From NCBI GenBank assembly GCA_031772625.1, contig CM062813.1, positions 769,806,721 to 769,870,720 on the forward strand: a DNA stretch of 64,000 bases, given 5' to 3'. This document shows, one piece after another, positions 62,001 to 64,000 of the stretch; positions within the stretch are counted from its first letter, which is position 1, and each line of letters starts with the position of its first letter. The notes beneath the pieces are model-generated. The model searched no databases and had not been told where the DNA came from. It worked only from the letters and a program-made list of their open reading frames with translations. The position numbers were made by a program, and so were the translations under genes. Source of the stretch: Pinus tabuliformis (Eukaryota; Streptophyta; Pinopsida; Pinales; Pinaceae).

Positions 62001-62741
62001 AAAAGAGTCCACACCGACCCGATACAATGTATCACCAAGGATCCGATAGGGTTGGGACTGATGCCAGATGTTGCATCGGTCCGATCGAGAAAACTCAAAT
62101 TGGAAGGTTTAGGTTTGAAGATAGATGATAATAAATCCATACCATGGGTTGAGAGTGTTGATCAGAAACAGAGTGTCATCGGGTATCTACTTAGTAAAAT
62201 TAGTCAAAGTGTTTGCAGATGGAAGAGCACAAACTAACTCAGCAAAAACAAGCGATTTATTTGATTTGGAAGCAATAAAATCCAAATCAAACTTCTGCAG
62301 GATAATGATCCATTTGGAGTATTTTCACCCTAGTAACTAATGAGTCAGTACATAGGTCATTGGGTTGCAATCGGAAATCACTGTGGTTTTCCATAAAAGG
62401 ATATAATGGCAAAATCTTTGGATGACATGGATGGCCACTAAAGCAAGCTTCTTGACATGGGCATATTGAGACTCAGTATTGAGAATATTTTCGGCTCAAA
62501 TAATAAACCATGTGCTTTTTTCCATCGTCGTCATCCTAAACTAACACCATAGCAATAGTAGTATTAGTTGCAGCCAAGTATAGGAAGTAATCACATTGAT
62601 AATCCTAGGGATGCAATAAAGGAACACTAATAGGTGTGTCTTTCAAAGAATCGAATGATTTCTAGGCAAATTCATCCCAAATGAAAGGGATCTCCTTCTT
62701 AATTAAGCGAGTAAAACCCTTGGCGAGTTCAACATAATTAG

Positions 62742-63217
62742 TGTTGGGTTGTGTTATATTCTTTCCATGACTAGTGGGGGGATCATAGGGAGGGTGGTAG
62801 CCCCCCTTTCAAGGGGTATGCAAGGGTCTCCCTTGCATGGGGTCGAGGGGGCAGCGCATAGGTAATTTTTTTTTTTTTTCGGACCCTATATTACCTATGG
62901 TTTTATGCATGGATTTCGCACATGGTTTTGGGCGCGATGGTTTTCGGTTCATGGTATTATGTAGATCCGATTAAGGGAACTATGGTTATGTTCTAATCAA
63001 GGGTTAATGAATTAGGGTTTATGGATTCTTTGACATGTATATATATGTATTGTAACATTGATAGGAACGTAATGAAAAATTAATTTGGTAGCCCGGTTTT
63101 GGGATCCAGGGGAAAATATCTGTGTATATTTTTTTATGTGTTATTCTCTCGTCATTGTTTATTTTCTATTTTTAGAATTCATATGCACATAATTTCTGTA
63201 TGGGGTTAAAACCTACA
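62742..63217. mobile_element. Solo LTR (476 bp) with perfect target duplication
   Basis: Begins TGTTGGGTTGTG, ends AACCTACA and is flanked by ATTAG on both sides (62737-62741 and 63218-63222). It splits the Tat-like relic between RT and RNase H. A GC-rich part contains a perfect 9-base hairpin (ATGCAAGGG/CCCTTGCAT, 62818-62838) and a T-run (62866-62879). Family uncertain, copia-like in style. Confidence 0.9.
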
Positions 63218-63222
63218 ATTAG

Positions 63223-63996
63223 GGATGAATCGACAGACAAAATTAGCCTTTCCTTGCAAGCTGATCTGCAATTGCAGCAATGAGGTGGGGGGGATAAATT
63301 AACAATGGCCTCATCTTTGAAAGGATCAATTCGGATGCCTTCGCAAGACACCACAAAACCCAAGAGTCATCCAAACTCAATGGAAAACACACACTTGTGT
63401 GGATTGAGATGGATATTGTAATGTTGACATCGCAAAAATATGGATCTTAAGTGATCCGAATGGTCACAACTCTTAGCAGAATGAGCTAGTAAGTCGTCAA
63501 GGTAAGGCTAAACAATGTGTTGAATGTCATGAAATGCATAAGACATTTCTCTTTGGAAGGTGGCGCCAAAATGATCTAAACTGAAATGAATATTTTTATA
63601 AGCAAAAGTACCCCAGGGATAGATAAGGGTCGTTTTATGTTGATCAGTAGGTGAAATGTTAATTTGGTTATAGCTAGAAAAAATGTCCATGAATGAGAAA
63701 ATCTCACTGCCAGTGCATTCATCGATGATTTGATGGATGAATGGAGTGGGATAATTTTCCTTTGGACATGCATGATTGATATCGCGATAATCAACACAAA
63801 CACAGATTGTGCCCTGGTTTTTGGCAATAGGGACAATATTGGACACCCAATCGGTCAATTGGATAGGATAAATAAAACTTGCTTTTAAAAGCTTCTCCAC
63901 TTCTTCTTTAATAGTAGCAACCTTTCGAGGATGCATGGAGTGAAGTTGTTGGCGAAAGGGCTTGGCACCAGGATAAGTCGGGATCTCATGCACCAC
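63223..63996 (-). pseudogene. Reverse transcriptase of the Tat-like relic
   Basis: Minus-strand text includes EEVEKLLKASFIYPIQLTDW, VCVDYRDINHACPKENYPTP, FSFMDIFSSYNQINISP and YPWGTFAYKN. These are successive RT blocks of the Tat/Athila branch of gypsy. The YLDD catalytic block follows near 63500. Broken, and cut at its far side by the window edge. Confidence 0.85.
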
Positions 63997-64000
63997 TATT

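Larger units (their letters stand above)
60356..64000 (-). mobile_element. Tat-like Ty3/gypsy relic, pol region, continues past the window
   Basis: Reading leftward on the minus strand: reverse transcriptase (63996-63508 and beyond), RNase H (about 62740-62080), integrase (about 62000-60920), then a second RNase H (60859-60356). A second, extra RNase H is the hallmark of the Tat lineage of plant gypsy elements. Gag, protease and the 5' LTR lie outside the window. It is broken in many places and interrupted by a solo LTR at 62742-63217. Confidence 0.85.

Overview
The window looks like repeat-dense plant nuclear DNA, most likely from a gymnosperm (conifer-type) genome. The reasons are the AT-rich sequence, long stretches without genes, and many nested LTR retrotransposons of several plant lineages: a chromovirus with a chromodomain, Tat-like and Athila-like Ty3/gypsy, and Ty1/copia. 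Plant CACTA-type ends and a fragment of a plant CCT5 gene point the same way. I see no intact host gene. The organism call is inference; no marker gene is present.

Layout. A decayed Ty1/copia element (400-1237) is interrupted in its reverse-transcriptase region, and what looks like the same region resumes at 46919-47221. The ~45.7 kb between (1238-46915) is bounded by inverted ends sharing 14 bases, has a possible 3-base GAG duplication and is rich in subterminal GTCACC/GGTGAC repeats. I read it as one very large, old CACTA-like DNA transposon that later received many insertions. It holds a degenerate tRNA-Val-like sequence, an unrecognised basic ORF relic (3129-4140, minus), an old gypsy relic with a 1,386-bp triplication (6777-16857) and, inside the third unit, a young, nearly whole chromovirus (9919-15841). 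Further on are a higher-order tandem repeat field split into blocks (22790-25200, 40275-41380, 42585-43378, 44156-46290), a solo copia LTR (25484-27375), a gag-only copia element with 2.4-kb LTRs (27692-36105), a captured first-exon fragment of the chaperonin gene CCT5 (37740-37937, minus) and another solo LTR (41383-42584).

Right of it, an Athila-like gypsy relic runs on the plus strand (LTR-like 47222-49193, gag, protease and RT to about 53480), itself interrupted at about 50826-51760. A poorly explained stretch follows (53490-58500) with a degenerate ~60-bp repeat. The right end holds a minus-strand Tat-like gypsy relic (60356 to beyond the window) with RT, RNase H, integrase and a second RNase H placed after integrase. 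It carries a solo LTR with a perfect 5-base duplication (62742-63217). A plus-strand coding relic beyond its pol end (58640-60000) may be an antisense ORF of the same element.

The parts do not work together as a pathway. The window is a stratified record of insertions, in rough order: copia relic, then CACTA-like element, then gypsy and copia insertions into it, then the chromovirus as the most recent datable event.
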